Shown here: positions 44,746 to 52,394 of the stretch, piece by piece
Position numbering within the stretch: position 1 is the stretch's first letter
Layout of the letters: each line of letters starts with the position of its first letter
Source of the DNA: Thiovibrio frasassiensis
Lineage (GTDB): Bacteria; Desulfobacterota; Desulfobulbia; Desulfobulbales; Desulfurivibrionaceae
Assembly (NCBI RefSeq): GCF_029607905.1
Contig: NZ_JAPHEH010000001.1
Span: 277,530-341,529, forward strand
Length of the DNA: 64,000 bases
Direction: 5' to 3'
Notes under the pieces: model-generated
The model's database searches: none
Seen by the model: the letters and a program-made list of their open reading frames with translations, nothing else
What the model was told of the DNA's origin: nothing
Translations under genes and position numbers: made by a program

Positions 44746-46341
44746 ATGAACATAACACTCCTGGACTACGGGGCCGGCAATGTCCGCAGCGTCCGTAACG
44801 CCATCAAAAAACTCGGCTTCACCGTTACCGACGCCAAAACTCCGGCGGATATCCTGGCTGCGGAAAAGCTGATCTTCCCCGGGGTGGGCAGCTTCGGCAG
44901 CGCCATGCAGCGGCTGCACCAGTTCGGCTATGTCGAGCCGCTTTTGGAATATCTCCGAGCGGACCGCCCGTTTCTGGGCATCTGCCTGGGGCTGCAAACC
45001 CTGTTCGAGGGAAGCGAAGAGGCCTTGGGCGTGGCCGGACTGGGGATCATCAAGGGCCAGGTCCGACGGTTCAGCGAAACAACCCTTTCGGTGCCGCAGA
45101 TCGGCTGGAACGGGATCAATATCAGAAAACCCTCCCGGCTGCTGGCCGGTTTCTCGGAGGAAAAGCTCTACTTTGTCCACTCCTACCGGGCCGCCATCGA
45201 GGCGGGCAACGAGGAGTGGGTGCTGACCACCACCAACTACGGCGAGGAGTTCATCAGCTCGGTGCAGAAGGGCAATGTGGCGGCCTGCCAGTTCCATCCG
45301 GAAAAAAGCGGCGCCGCCGGGCTGGCGATCCTGAAAAACTTTCTCGAAGCCACGGACCTTTCCGCTGCTGGCCCCATGGAGATTGCCACAAACCCTACGG
45401 AAACACACCTCGCCAAACGGATCATCGCCTGCCTCGATGTGCGCAGCAACGACAACGGCGACCTGGTGGTGACCAAGGGCGACCAGTACGATGTGCGCGA
45501 AGCCCAAGGCGAGGTGCGAAACCTCGGCAAGCCGGTGGAGCTGGCCCGCCGCTATTACGAGGAAGGCGCCGACGAGATCACCTTCTTGAACATCACCGGT
45601 TTCCGGGACTTCCCCATGAAGGACCAGCCCATGCTCGAGGTCTTGCAGCGCACCTCGGAGCAGGTCTTCGTGCCGCTCACCATCGGCGGCGGCATCCGCG
45701 AGTTTACCGACTCCACCGGCAAGCACTACTCGGCCCTGGACGTGGCCGCGGAATACTTCCGCTCCGGAGCCGACAAGATCTCCATCGGCAGCGACGCGGT
45801 GCTCATTGCCGAGGAATACCTGAAGGCCGGCAAAAAATCCGGGGCCAGCTCCATCGAGCAGATCTCGGCGGTGTACGGCAACCAGGCCGTGGTGATCTCC
45901 GTTGATCCGCGGAGGGTGTACGTAAAATCGCCAGAGGACACCCCGCGCCACACCATCAAGACCAAATTCCCCGGACCAAACGGTGAGGAATATTGCTGGT
46001 ATCAGTGCACCATCAAGGGAGGCCGCGAGGGCCGCGAGGTGGACGCCCTGGAGCTGGCCACCTCCTGCGAGGCCTTGGGCGCGGGAGAAATACTGTTGAA
46101 CTGCATCGACAAGGACGGCACCAATTCGGGCTTTGACCTGGAACTGATCAATCAGGTGCGCTCGGCTGTCTCCATCCCGGTCATCGCCTCAAGCGGCGCA
46201 GGCAAGGTGGAGCATTTCTCCGAGGTCTTTGCGGAGACCGGGGCCGAAGCAGCCCTGGCGGCAGGAATCTTCCACCGGCAGGAGGTGCCCATCAGCGCGG
46301 TGAAGGCGCATCTGCGCGAAAAGGGGATTGAAACGCGGTAG
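44746..46341 (+). CDS. hisHF: Fused HisH-HisF imidazole glycerol phosphate synthase
   Basis: Single 531-residue protein joining both subunits of IGP synthase, which makes IGP and AICAR from PRFAR and glutamine in histidine biosynthesis. HisH (glutaminase) is 1-205: [16 protein letters not shown], the nucleophile Cys near 80 (LGICLGLQ) and His-Pro-Glu near 184 (CQFHPEKSG). After a linker of about 20 residues comes HisF (225-531): [25 protein letters not shown] and [12 protein letters not shown]. An insertion around [18 protein letters not shown] matches the eukaryotic HIS7 type rather than the usual bacterial HisF. Start ATG 44746 is preferred over 44734 by homology. No other his genes are adjacent. 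Confidence 0.95.
   Translation: MNITLLDYGAGNVRSVRNAIKKLGFTVTDAKTPADILAAEKLIFPGVGSFGSAMQRLHQFGYVEPLLEYLRADRPFLGICLGLQTLFEGSEEALGVAGLGIIKGQVRRFSETTLSVPQIGWNGINIRKPSRLLAGFSEEKLYFVHSYRAAIEAGNEEWVLTTTNYGEEFISSVQKGNVAACQFHPEKSGAAGLAILKNFLEATDLSAAGPMEIATNPTETHLAKRIIACLDVRSNDNGDLVVTKGDQYDVREAQGEVRNLGKPVELARRYYEEGADEITFLNITGFRDFPMKDQPMLEVLQRTSEQVFVPLTIGGGIREFTDSTGKHYSALDVAAEYFRSGADKISIGSDAVLIAEEYLKAGKKSGASSIEQISAVYGNQAVVISVDPRRVYVKSPEDTPRHTIKTKFPGPNGEEYCWYQCTIKGGREGREVDALELATSCEALGAGEILLNCIDKDGTNSGFDLELINQVRSAVSIPVIASSGAGKVEHFSEVFAETGAEAALAAGIFHRQEVPISAVKAHLREKGIETR
46321..46341 (+). repeat. hisHF 3'-end copy of the island-flanking direct repeat (left)
   Basis: The last six codons and stop of hisHF (Lys-Gly-Ile-Glu-Thr-Arg-stop). 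A copy with two differences, Gly to Glu and a synonymous Thr change, is at 51302-51322. The two bracket the accessory region 46342-51301. Confidence 0.6.
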
Positions 46342-46462
46342 TGGAGGGAGCTGCTTAAACACCACGGGAAAAACCCTGCTCCCACCACTGCCTGCTGATA
46401 ATTTTTTCTTGTACAACGCCACTCCATGTTGCCACACTCTGCCTGTCAGAATGATGCAATAC

Positions 46463-46491
46463 TTGACATTCGTAACCCAGAGGGTTACAAT
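46463..46491 (+). promoter_or_regulatory. higBA promoter with internal operator palindrome
   Basis: Consensus-like TTGACA (46463-46468), 17-bp spacer, TACAAT (46486-46491). A perfect palindrome GTAACCC-AGA-GGGTTAC (46472-46488) fills the spacer and overlaps the -10, the expected place for HigA autorepression. The higB ATG begins only 6 bp after the -10, so the mRNA should be leaderless or nearly so. Confidence 0.85.
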
Positions 46492-46496
46492 AAGCC

Positions 46497-46775
46497 ATGA
46501 TTAAATCATTCAAACACAAAGGGCTTGAAGATTTTTTCTACAACGGCAGGAAGAAAGGAATTCGGCCTGAACATTCCGTTAAGCTTGCGCTCATTCTTGA
46601 CCGTCTCCATGCCGCGAACGAAGTCAAGGATATGAATTATCCAGGCTCCAACCTGCACAAATTAACAGGAGATAAAAAAGGACAATACGCCGTAAATGTA
46701 TCCGGAAACTGGAGAATATTTTTCGAATTTACGGCTGGTGATGCATACGTTGTTGATTATGACGACTATCACTGA
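46497..46775 (+). CDS. higB: HigB-type toxin (RelE superfamily mRNA interferase)
   Basis: 92 residues matching host-inhibition-of-growth toxins, which cleave mRNA on the ribosome: MIKSFKHKGLEDFF at the start, IRPEHSVKLALILDRLHAA, and the core GDKKGQYAVNVSGNWRIFFEF followed by DYDDYH. The toxin gene precedes its antitoxin, as is usual for higBA. The start codon is practically at the predicted transcription start, with no room for a Shine-Dalgarno. Confidence 0.94.
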   Translation: MIKSFKHKGLEDFFYNGRKKGIRPEHSVKLALILDRLHAANEVKDMNYPGSNLHKLTGDKKGQYAVNVSGNWRIFFEFTAGDAYVVDYDDYH

Positions 46776-46790
46776 CAGAGAGGTTCAAAC

Positions 46791-47096
46791 ATGAAAAGGC
46801 CACCTACCCACCCAGGAAAAATCATAAAAGAAGACTACCAAAATCCTTTAACCATATCCGTAACTGAGTTGGCTTCCATCCTTGGCGTTTCCAGAAAAAC
46901 GATATCAAAAATAATCAATGAAAGAGGTGCCATCACCCCGGATATGGCATTGCGCCTCTCTCGTGCCTTCGATACTACCCCCGAGCTATGGTTAAATTTA
47001 CAAAAAAATTATGACCTTTGGCAGGCAGAGCATGAATCAAAGGCTTGGCAAATGGTAAAGCCAATTTCTTCGCAATTGCTTCATTCTCTTGGATAA
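46791..47096 (+). CDS. higA: HigA-type antitoxin (XRE-family HTH)
   Basis: 101 residues. HTH from about 20 to 70: ISVTELASILGVSRKTISKIINERGAITPDMALRLSRAF, then the HigA-typical PELWLNLQKNYDLWQAEH. It neutralises HigB and probably binds the palindrome in the upstream promoter. GAGAGG precedes the ATG; 15 bp from higB, so co-transcribed. The stop is the first base of a dispersed repeat (47096-47121). Confidence 0.95.
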   Translation: MKRPPTHPGKIIKEDYQNPLTISVTELASILGVSRKTISKIINERGAITPDMALRLSRAFDTTPELWLNLQKNYDLWQAEHESKAWQMVKPISSQLLHSLG

Positions 47097-47121
47097 AATT
47101 TAATTGGGGAGTGTCCCTTAT
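47096..47121 (+). repeat. GGGGAGTGTCCC dispersed repeat, copy 1
   Basis: AAATTTAATTGGGGAGTGTC and following CCTTAT, starting at the higA stop. Related copies are at 48274-48310 and 48407-48443. Contains a short GGGGA-GTG-TCCC palindrome. Confidence 0.8.
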
Positions 47122-47147
47122 CTCCTGTGTTTAGCAAGGAGGCAGCT

Positions 47148-47438
47148 TTGAAGACGAAGCAACAAATCATCGAGATTCTGACGTCCTGTAAGCCTGAGGT
47201 AGAAAAGAATTTTGGGGTGAAACGGCTGGCGCTTTTCGGTTCTTATGCCCGGGGCGAGCAAAAGCCTGACAGTGACGTGGATATCCTTGTGGAAGTGGGG
47301 CCGGAAATAGGTTTGGAATTCGTAACTCTGGCCGATCGGATTGAACAATTGCTGGGGGAGCCGGTGGAACTGGTATCCACCCGGGCAATCAAACCGAAGT
47401 TCTTACAGCACATCAGCAAGGATCTGGAATATGTCTGA
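47148..47438 (+). CDS. mntA: MntA-type minimal nucleotidyltransferase antitoxin
   Basis: About 96 residues from TTG 47148, chosen because AAGGAGG lies 5 nt upstream; a GTG at 47127 is inside the repeat region. Nucleotidyltransferase motif GSYARGEQKPDSDVDILVE (GSxARG plus DxD). In MntA/HepT modules the enzyme AMPylates a Tyr of the HEPN toxin and neutralises it. The downstream HEPN gene overlaps its stop codon by eight bases. Confidence 0.92.
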   Translation: MKTKQQIIEILTSCKPEVEKNFGVKRLALFGSYARGEQKPDSDVDILVEVGPEIGLEFVTLADRIEQLLGEPVELVSTRAIKPKFLQHISKDLEYV

Positions 47439-47760
47439 ACGTTCAGCCGCTCTGCTGATCGATGATATCCTTGAGGCCGCGTCAAAAATCGCTTCCTACA
47501 CGGCTGGGATGACGCGAGAAGATTTTGTATCCTCCGGCATGGCCGCCGATGCCGTGGTTCGCAATCTCGAAATCATTGGTGAAGCCGCTAATCGACTGCC
47601 GAAGGATTTCACCGATAAACACCCCAAAATCGAGTGGCGCAAGGTCATCGGCTTACGGCACCGGATCGTGCATGACTATTTTGGCGTTGACCTGGATATC
47701 ATCTGGGCCGTCACGCGGCAAGACCTGCCGGACTTTATATCCCAAATCACCACCCTGTAG
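47431..47760 (+). CDS. hepT: HepT-type HEPN RNase toxin (DUF86)
   Basis: 109 residues: LLIDDILEAASKIASYT, AVVRNLEIIGEAANRLP and the HEPN active-site block LRHRIVHDYFGVDLDIIW with the R-x4-H-x-Y pattern (Arg, His and the Tyr that MntA modifies). An RNase toxin by family knowledge. The start ATG lies in the 3' end of mntA, so the pair is translationally coupled. Confidence 0.93.
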   Translation: MSERSAALLIDDILEAASKIASYTAGMTREDFVSSGMAADAVVRNLEIIGEAANRLPKDFTDKHPKIEWRKVIGLRHRIVHDYFGVDLDIIWAVTRQDLPDFISQITTL

Positions 47761-48055
47761 AAGCAGGGGGCTCTGAACTCCTGTATGGGGCTGCGTCAAC
47801 TTGTCTCCGCCATTTGCCCTACAACAAAGAAACCACGCGCCGGAAACGGTTGCGGGTTTTTTTTGTGCCTTTTCCACGTATTTTTTCTGTATTGTGATCG
47901 AAGATCAGGTTTGATAGGGTGTTCTAAACCTTTTTCTGGCAGGTGCTCCCGGAAGGAGAGGATGTGCAGTCATAACTGGAATTCAAGAATCAGGGATAGG
48001 TTGGCTGGCAAATCAACAACGTGCCCCCCTCTGCGATTTACGGGAGGCATGTGAA

Positions 48056-48241
48056 TTGCGTATCCTGTCCCCGGAACTCAATACCGAGAAACTGATAGAG
48101 AGCCTTGACATGCCTGACAATCCCCTGTCGGCGGGATGGCAAGAAGAAATTCGGCGTCGCTGTGCCGAATTTGACAATTCCACAGGCCTGCTACGCGACG
48201 CCGATTCCGTATTCAAAAATGCATACGCATCATTGACATGA
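48056..48241 (+). pseudogene. Antitoxin remnant of the PF09720 addiction-module family
   Basis: About 61 codons from a TTG. LIESLDMPDNPLSAGWQEEIRRRCAEFDNSTGLLRDADSVFKNAYASL follows the pattern of short addiction-module antitoxins (LxESL ... W..EI.RR..E.D.G....A.EVF). The N-terminal helix normally present is missing or changed, no ribosome site is visible, and no partner RelE/ParE toxin lies next to it. Probably a decayed orphan. The 295 bp upstream (47761-48055) shows no credible gene. Confidence 0.5.
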
Positions 48242-48273
48242 AAGCGGACAAGCTGATTGGTGGGAGAAAGAGT

Positions 48274-48310
48274 AGGGTCTGAAATTTAATTGGGGAGTGT
48301 CCTTTATTTC
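48274..48310 (+). repeat. GGGGAGTGTCC dispersed repeat, copy 2
   Basis: AGGGTCTGAAATTTAATTGG and following GGAGTGTCCTTTATTTC. Same orientation as copies 1 and 3; extends further to the left than copy 1. Confidence 0.85.
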
Positions 48311-48406
48311 CATTATTTCGAGACCGTCCCGAACAAATCGAAGTAATAGCAGTTATGCACTTGCACCGTGCGCCAAATTATTTGCAAGAAAGGCGGTAAG
48401 TTGGAC

Positions 48407-48443
48407 AGGGTCTGAAATTTAATCGGGGAGTGTCCCTTATTTC
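48407..48443 (+). repeat. GGGGAGTGTCCC dispersed repeat, copy 3
   Basis: Differs from copy 2 at two positions over 37 bp and starts 133 bp further on. It ends 14 bp before the gene at 48458. Confidence 0.85.
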
Positions 48444-48457
48444 ATTCTGGTGAGAGC

Positions 48458-49087
48458 ATGAAACTTGTGATGCTGACCATTGCGGGAGTTACGAGCACAG
48501 CGGCTTTTATGTCGTTGTGTGTGTACATTTTTCTAGCGGTTCGGGGAAAGAGCGTAACCCTGTATTCGACCTCGCATACTTCACTTCTTTCATGGCGGCA
48601 AAAGGTTTTTCTCGCTCTTGCTGCGCTCGCATTCCTAGCTTGCATGTATAAAGGTGCAGAGGCAATGCTTTGGTGGATGCCAAGCACTTGGGGAGGAGTA
48701 GACGAGGATGGTGAGTACCAGACGCTCCGTGCTTCAATGGCTTCTTTGTTTGCGATTTTAGGTGGTTTGGCTTTTATTCAGTTTATTGACGCAGCAACCC
48801 ATAACAAGTTTTTTCTTCGATTAGCTTCGGAAAGAGCCAGGGAATTTGAACGAATATTGAAAGCGTCTATAAACACGTGGGAACTCCCTATGCTCAGTAA
48901 GGAGTACAAAGAAAAGTTATCAACCATAGAATCAGAAGCCTACGGCCCAAACGGGATACGCTCGCGTATTGTGGACCTACGACCTGAAGGCGGAAGAGCG
49001 CAGATGTATCGAGAATTGATTTTTCATGTTGAACAACTTGAATCAAAAAACAAGGCCACCGGGAATCCTGTTGGCCAACTCGCCTAA
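48458..49087 (+). CDS. Membrane protein of unknown function, integron-cassette gene
   Basis: 209 residues with about three membrane segments: residues 3-28 (VMLTIAGVTSTAAFMSLCVYIFLAV), about 46-66 (KVFLALAALAFLACMYKGA) and about 92-112 (ASMASLFAILGGLAFIQFI). A cytoplasmic helical domain of about 95 residues follows (FERILKASINTWELPML ... YRELIFHVEQLE). No family recognised. Its TAA stop is inside the left core site of an attC (GCCTAAC), as expected for a gene cassette. More AT-rich than the flanking core genes. Confidence 0.7.
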   Translation: MKLVMLTIAGVTSTAAFMSLCVYIFLAVRGKSVTLYSTSHTSLLSWRQKVFLALAALAFLACMYKGAEAMLWWMPSTWGGVDEDGEYQTLRASMASLFAILGGLAFIQFIDAATHNKFFLRLASERAREFERILKASINTWELPMLSKEYKEKLSTIESEAYGPNGIRSRIVDLRPEGGRAQMYRELIFHVEQLESKNKATGNPVGQLA

Positions 49088-49171
49088 CTACCGTATAAAT
49101 TCGAATCGGTGTTCTGCGCATTTTTTTCCAGCCGTGTCCGTGCCCAGCGCGACTCACACGGTCCGTTAAGT
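49082..49171 (+). other. Integron attC recombination site 1
   Basis: 90 bp bounded by GCCTAAC (RYYYAAC, 49082-49088) and GTTAAGT (GTTRRRY, 49165-49171). The arms TAACTACCGT and ACGGTCCGTTA form an imperfect inverted repeat with one or two extra bases, as in attC sites. The stop codon of the upstream gene falls in the left core site. Predicted exchange point is the first G/T of GTTAAGT. Confidence 0.75.
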
Positions 49172-49193
49172 ACTTTAAAGGGGAGATCATTTT

Positions 49194-49778
49194 ATGGACT
49201 CAACGTTGCTGCTATCTTTCCTCCCACTGCCAATCTTCATCGTGATTGCATGGGCAATATCACGCGCCATAAAAAAGGCTGCAAACAAACATCCGCCTGC
49301 TACGCCAGATCAAAGTGCAATCTCTGGTATTGGAGGCTGGTTGTTGCTGTTGATTCTTGGCCTTATGTTTTTGGGGCCACTTATGGGTGCTGGTCGTATA
49401 AATTTGGACTTTATGTCCGTTGAATCTCAATACCCAAATCTGAAAACAGTAGCCGCCTGGGGCACATTCAAGTCCTCGACATGGTTGACTTTCCTGCTCG
49501 TATCTTGCCTGAGTTTTTACGCAGGTATTGGCCTCGTGAAAAGCCGCAACATTCTTGTAGTTAAGCGCGCAAAAATCATTATCTGGGTGATCGGTCCAGC
49601 CGCCAGCATCTTGCTGGGTATATTAATTCCTCTCTTGGTGTTCGGAAAGAGTGACCCCGATCCAAAATTTGTAGGAAGCATGATCGCTTCTATTGTCGGA
49701 GCAGCAATCTGGACCGCGTATCTTTCCAAGTCCAAACGTGTCCTGTCTACGTATGGTATCAAGCCCCCCAGCACCTAA
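49194..49778 (+). CDS. DUF2569-family membrane protein, integron-cassette gene
   Basis: 194 residues with four or five membrane helices: an N-terminal LLLSFLPLPIFIVIAWAIS, the family-type ISGIGGWLLLLILGLMFLGPL, then SSTWLTFLLVSCLSFYAGIG, IIIWVIGPAASILLGILIPLLVF and a last helix before YLSKSKRVLSTYGI. GGWLLL and the closing YxxxSKRVxxTY fit DUF2569. Function unknown. GGGGAG lies 8 nt before the ATG. The stop TAA is inside the left core site of attC 2, making this a complete cassette of about 661 bp. Confidence 0.85.
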   Translation: MDSTLLLSFLPLPIFIVIAWAISRAIKKAANKHPPATPDQSAISGIGGWLLLLILGLMFLGPLMGAGRINLDFMSVESQYPNLKTVAAWGTFKSSTWLTFLLVSCLSFYAGIGLVKSRNILVVKRAKIIIWVIGPAASILLGILIPLLVFGKSDPDPKFVGSMIASIVGAAIWTAYLSKSKRVLSTYGIKPPST

Positions 49779-49832
49779 CCACACGCTCAAGCGGGACGCG
49801 CTAAAGCGCGCCCCTTAATTCAAACGTTGGCC
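49773..49832 (+). other. Integron attC recombination site 2
   Basis: 60 bp from ACCTAAC (49773-49779) to GTTGGCC (49826-49832). The inner stem GGG-A-CGCGC, loop TAAA, GCGCG-CCC, and the CTTAATTCAAACGTTGG right arm closely resemble classical 59-base elements. The last base of the right core deviates from GTTRRRY. The DUF2569 stop is embedded in it. Confidence 0.9.
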
Positions 49833-49858
49833 TAAACACAGGAGACAGGGATAAAGCG

Positions 49859-51025
49859 ATGCAAGACGAGCTTGAGAACGATACGGCAGGACGATCCGAT
49901 GATTCGGGATCGACCCACGCGGTTCCTCCGATTCAGGGATTTGAGAGGGAATTGGTTGATCAGGAAACCGAGAAGCAGTGGGTCCCGGTTTCCGATCGCA
50001 AGATCCGGGTGGGCATCATTGGCTATGGCGTGTGTGGATTCGGTGCGGATTTCTCTTTTCAGGATCACCCGAATGTAACGGTCACGGCGGTTGCCGATCT
50101 CGTGCCCGAGCAGTGCGCCGAATTGGCAAGAGCCTGTCGCTGTCAGAAGATGTACGCGACGGGCGAGGAACTTATCCGAGACGAGGCGGTGGAAGCTGTT
50201 TTCATTGCCACGGATGCACCCAGCCACGCGCGCCTCGCCATTGCGGCTCTCCAAGCTGGGAAGCACGTTGCCTCGGCCGTGCCGGCGGTTTTCGGGTCCC
50301 TGGAAGACGCTGATGCGCTTTTCGCTGCGGCAAGGAGCGCTGCTGGGAAGTACATGATGTTTGAGACCTCCTATTTCCATGTCAATCTCTACGCCATGCG
50401 CGAGATGTACAGGCGGGGCGATCTGGGCAAGCTGATTTACGCCGAGGGCGAGTATATGCATTACCTGGGAACACCTTTGGCCGCCTACGGGGGATGGCGG
50501 GCGGGCCTGCCGCCGCAATGGTATCCAACCCACACGAATGCTTATCACATGGGGGTTACAGGCGGTTCATTCACGGAAGTGTCGTGTATGGGCAGACCCA
50601 GTCCCATTCCACACATGCAGGCCAAGAACAGGTATAATAATCCGTTCGGCACCGAGATCGCGCTGTTCCGCACCAGTGAAGGAAGCATGGCCCGAACAGC
50701 GATCAGTTGGGACATCCCGGGTACCGGTGATGAAACGGGGCGAATCTGGACCGAGAAAGGAACTTTCGACCGTGTTTTCAAAGGGATGGATGGAAAGGAG
50801 GCACCATTGATCAAACGGCCGCCTCTGCCGCCGGGAGTCGAGCCCGGTGGCCACAACGGATCGCACGGCTATCTGACGAATGAGTTCGTAGAGGCCATCC
50901 TGCTGGACCGCAAGCCGCTTGTGGACATTGCCCAGTCATTGAACCTGACGGTGGCCGGCATTATCGCGCACCAGTCGGCGATGCGGAACGGGGAATTGCT
51001 GAAGATTCCCCAGTATGTTCTCTGA
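49859..51025 (+). CDS. Gfo/Idh/MocA-family oxidoreductase, possible cassette gene
   Basis: 388 residues. After an unusual polar N-terminal extension (1-47) comes the Rossmann domain (IRVGIIGYGVCGFGADFSFQDHP, VADLVPEQC, VFIATDAPSHARLAIAALQAGKHV). The usual EKP motif following GKHV is replaced by SAVPAVF, which removes the conserved catalytic-region Lys. The C-terminal part has SYFHVNLYAMREMY and THTNAYHMGVTGG. It probably binds NAD(P) and a sugar or polyol; true substrate unknown. Start lies 27 bp after attC 2, as for a cassette gene, but no attC was found after its stop, so cassette status is open. AGGGA is about 9 nt upstream. Confidence 0.88.
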   Translation: MQDELENDTAGRSDDSGSTHAVPPIQGFERELVDQETEKQWVPVSDRKIRVGIIGYGVCGFGADFSFQDHPNVTVTAVADLVPEQCAELARACRCQKMYATGEELIRDEAVEAVFIATDAPSHARLAIAALQAGKHVASAVPAVFGSLEDADALFAAARSAAGKYMMFETSYFHVNLYAMREMYRRGDLGKLIYAEGEYMHYLGTPLAAYGGWRAGLPPQWYPTHTNAYHMGVTGGSFTEVSCMGRPSPIPHMQAKNRYNNPFGTEIALFRTSEGSMARTAISWDIPGTGDETGRIWTEKGTFDRVFKGMDGKEAPLIKRPPLPPGVEPGGHNGSHGYLTNEFVEAILLDRKPLVDIAQSLNLTVAGIIAHQSAMRNGELLKIPQYVL

Positions 51026-51118
51026 TTCGCAGTAAAGAATCAGCGGCCGACAAGGGGGATACTGGCGATGCTCGACAGCGCGCCTGAACGCTGATGTGGG
51101 TGTGTAAAAAATTTACTG

Positions 51119-51296
51119 ATTAGCGCTAATCTTCCGCACGACGCAATTTGTACTCGGGAGAGCCCCTACGAAATCCCCCCTCTCCCCAGCTGTAGTGGGG
51201 GAGAGGGCCGGGGAGAGGGGGTAAACGGTGGCTTTTCACCCTCTCCCTCACCCTCTCCCTCAAGGGCGAGGGAATTTGCGGAAGATTAGCGCTAAT
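51119..51296. mobile_element. 178-bp MITE-like element with perfect 20-bp terminal inverted repeats
   Basis: Ends are exact inverted repeats: ATTAGCGCTAATCTTCCGCA at 51119-51138 and its complement at 51277-51296. Each end carries the palindrome ATTAGCGCTAAT. The interior is C/T- and G-rich (CCCTCTCCCC-type palindromes) with no coding capacity. No transposase and no clear target duplication were identified. It lies just before the right hisHF-tail repeat. Confidence 0.75.
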
Positions 51297-51301
51297 TCGG
51301 C

Positions 51302-51322
51302 AAGGAGATTGAAACACGGTAG
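51302..51322 (+). repeat. hisHF 3'-end copy of the island-flanking direct repeat (right)
   Basis: AAGGAGATTGAAACACGGTA followed by G: reads Lys-Glu-Ile-Glu-Thr-Arg-stop, differing from the hisHF end (46321-46341) at two of 21 positions. It touches the 3' end of tatC copy 2, the gene that may originally have been next to hisHF. Confidence 0.6.
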
Positions 51323-51324
51323 CT

Positions 51325-52056
51325 TCAGCCTTCAGTCTTCAGCTTCCCCTTGAATGGCCGGCTGAAAATGATGCCTGCCTCGTACAGCCCGAAAAGCGGT
51401 ACGGCAAGCAAGATGGCGGACAAAACATCGCCTGCGGTCAGGAGAAAGGAAAGGATCAGGATGGCGATATAAAAATATTTCCGCTGCCGGACAAAATACC
51501 CCTTGCTCACAATCCCTGCCTTGGCTGCCATGACCATGAGAAAGGGCACCTCAAAGGCCAACCCGAAGGCGAGCGAGGTCCGGGCCACGAAGGTCAGATA
51601 GGCATCAAGCCGGAGCAGAGGCTCAAGCTGATCATCGGCGAAGCTCAGTAAAAAAGAGAGCATCTCCGGCATGACCACCAGATAGGCAAAGACAACCCCG
51701 CCGGCAAACAGGGAGGTGGCCCAGAAAACCACCGTTCTCGCCATCCGCCGCTCATGGCTGTGCAAGCCCGGAGCGATAAACATCCAGAGTTGATAACAAC
51801 AAACCGGAAAACCGACGATGAGCCCGGCCAGGAGCGAGATCTTCAGATAGCTGACAAAGGCCTCGGTGAGGTTGGTGTAAACGAGTTTGGCCAGATTGGG
51901 GTGGCCGGTGATCAGGGGGGCCATCAGAAAACGGACGAGGTGCTCGGAAAAGGCATAGGCAATGAGGGTTGCCACCAGAACGGCCAGGAAAGAGGCCAAA
52001 ACCCGATTCCGCAGCTCCCGGAAATGTATGGAAAAATGGCCGGCCAGCGCGCTCAT
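51325..52056 (-). CDS. tatC: Sec-independent translocase TatC (intact copy 2)
   Basis: 243 residues, six predicted membrane helices. Motifs: FSIHFRELRNRVLASFLAV, EAFVSYLKISLLAGLIVGFPVCCYQLWMFIAPGLHSHERR, FGLAFEVPFLMVMAAKAGI and the last helices with DVLSAILLAVPLFGLYEAGI. TatC recognises the twin-arginine signal and forms the Tat export complex with TatA/TatB. Here it is the second gene of tatB-tatC (ATGA overlap). The protein is clearly divergent from the frameshifted copy at 26705. Confidence 0.95.
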   Translation of the reverse strand: MSALAGHFSIHFRELRNRVLASFLAVLVATLIAYAFSEHLVRFLMAPLITGHPNLAKLVYTNLTEAFVSYLKISLLAGLIVGFPVCCYQLWMFIAPGLHSHERRMARTVVFWATSLFAGGVVFAYLVVMPEMLSFLLSFADDQLEPLLRLDAYLTFVARTSLAFGLAFEVPFLMVMAAKAGIVSKGYFVRQRKYFYIAILILSFLLTAGDVLSAILLAVPLFGLYEAGIIFSRPFKGKLKTEG

Positions 52057-52394
52057 CCTGCCGGCGTCTCTTCTTTGGTCTCGGGTTCTGCAGGTATCTC
52101 CGCAAAATTGGCGTCAGGCGACGTCACCGCATCAACCTCCACCGCGTCCGACTCCGGGACCGAGGTGGAGGGCAGATTGGGATAGGCATCTCCCAGCCTC
52201 TGCTGCCAAGGGTCCTGTCCCAGCTCTTCCTTCATCTCCTCGTTCAAACTATCCTTGAGAGAGGAGGCCGTTTTTTTCAGCTCCAGGACCATCTTGGCCA
52301 TGGACTTCGCCATTTCCGGGAGTTTATCCGGGCCGACCACAATCAGCGCAATACCCAGGATCAGGATCAACTCAGGGAGCCCTATGCCAAACAT
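52053..52394 (-). CDS. tatB: Twin-arginine translocase subunit TatB (TatA/B family)
   Basis: 113 residues: N-terminal membrane helix MFGIGLPELILILGIALIVVGPDKLPEM, followed by the amphipathic helix (MAKSMAKMVLELKKTASSLKDSL) and a long acidic tail (about 60-113), longer than TatA, which favours TatB. The conserved Glu8 and GPDKLP are present. It overlaps tatC by four bases. No tatA is seen nearby. Confidence 0.92.
   Translation of the reverse strand: MFGIGLPELILILGIALIVVGPDKLPEMAKSMAKMVLELKKTASSLKDSLNEEMKEELGQDPWQQRLGDAYPNLPSTSVPESDAVEVDAVTSPDANFAEIPAEPETKEETPAG

Noticed and set aside
44683-45951. 422-codon minus-strand frame opposite hisHF
   Set aside because: Shadow of the fused hisHF gene.
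47785-48054. 89-codon plus-strand frame between hepT and the antitoxin remnant
   Set aside because: Overlaps the likely upstream part of the remnant, Cys/Arg-rich, and shows no motif or ribosome site.
48340-48380. A third attC site ending near GTTATGC before the gene at 48458
   Set aside because: The core does not fit GTTRRRY and no matching left core or arm pairing could be found.
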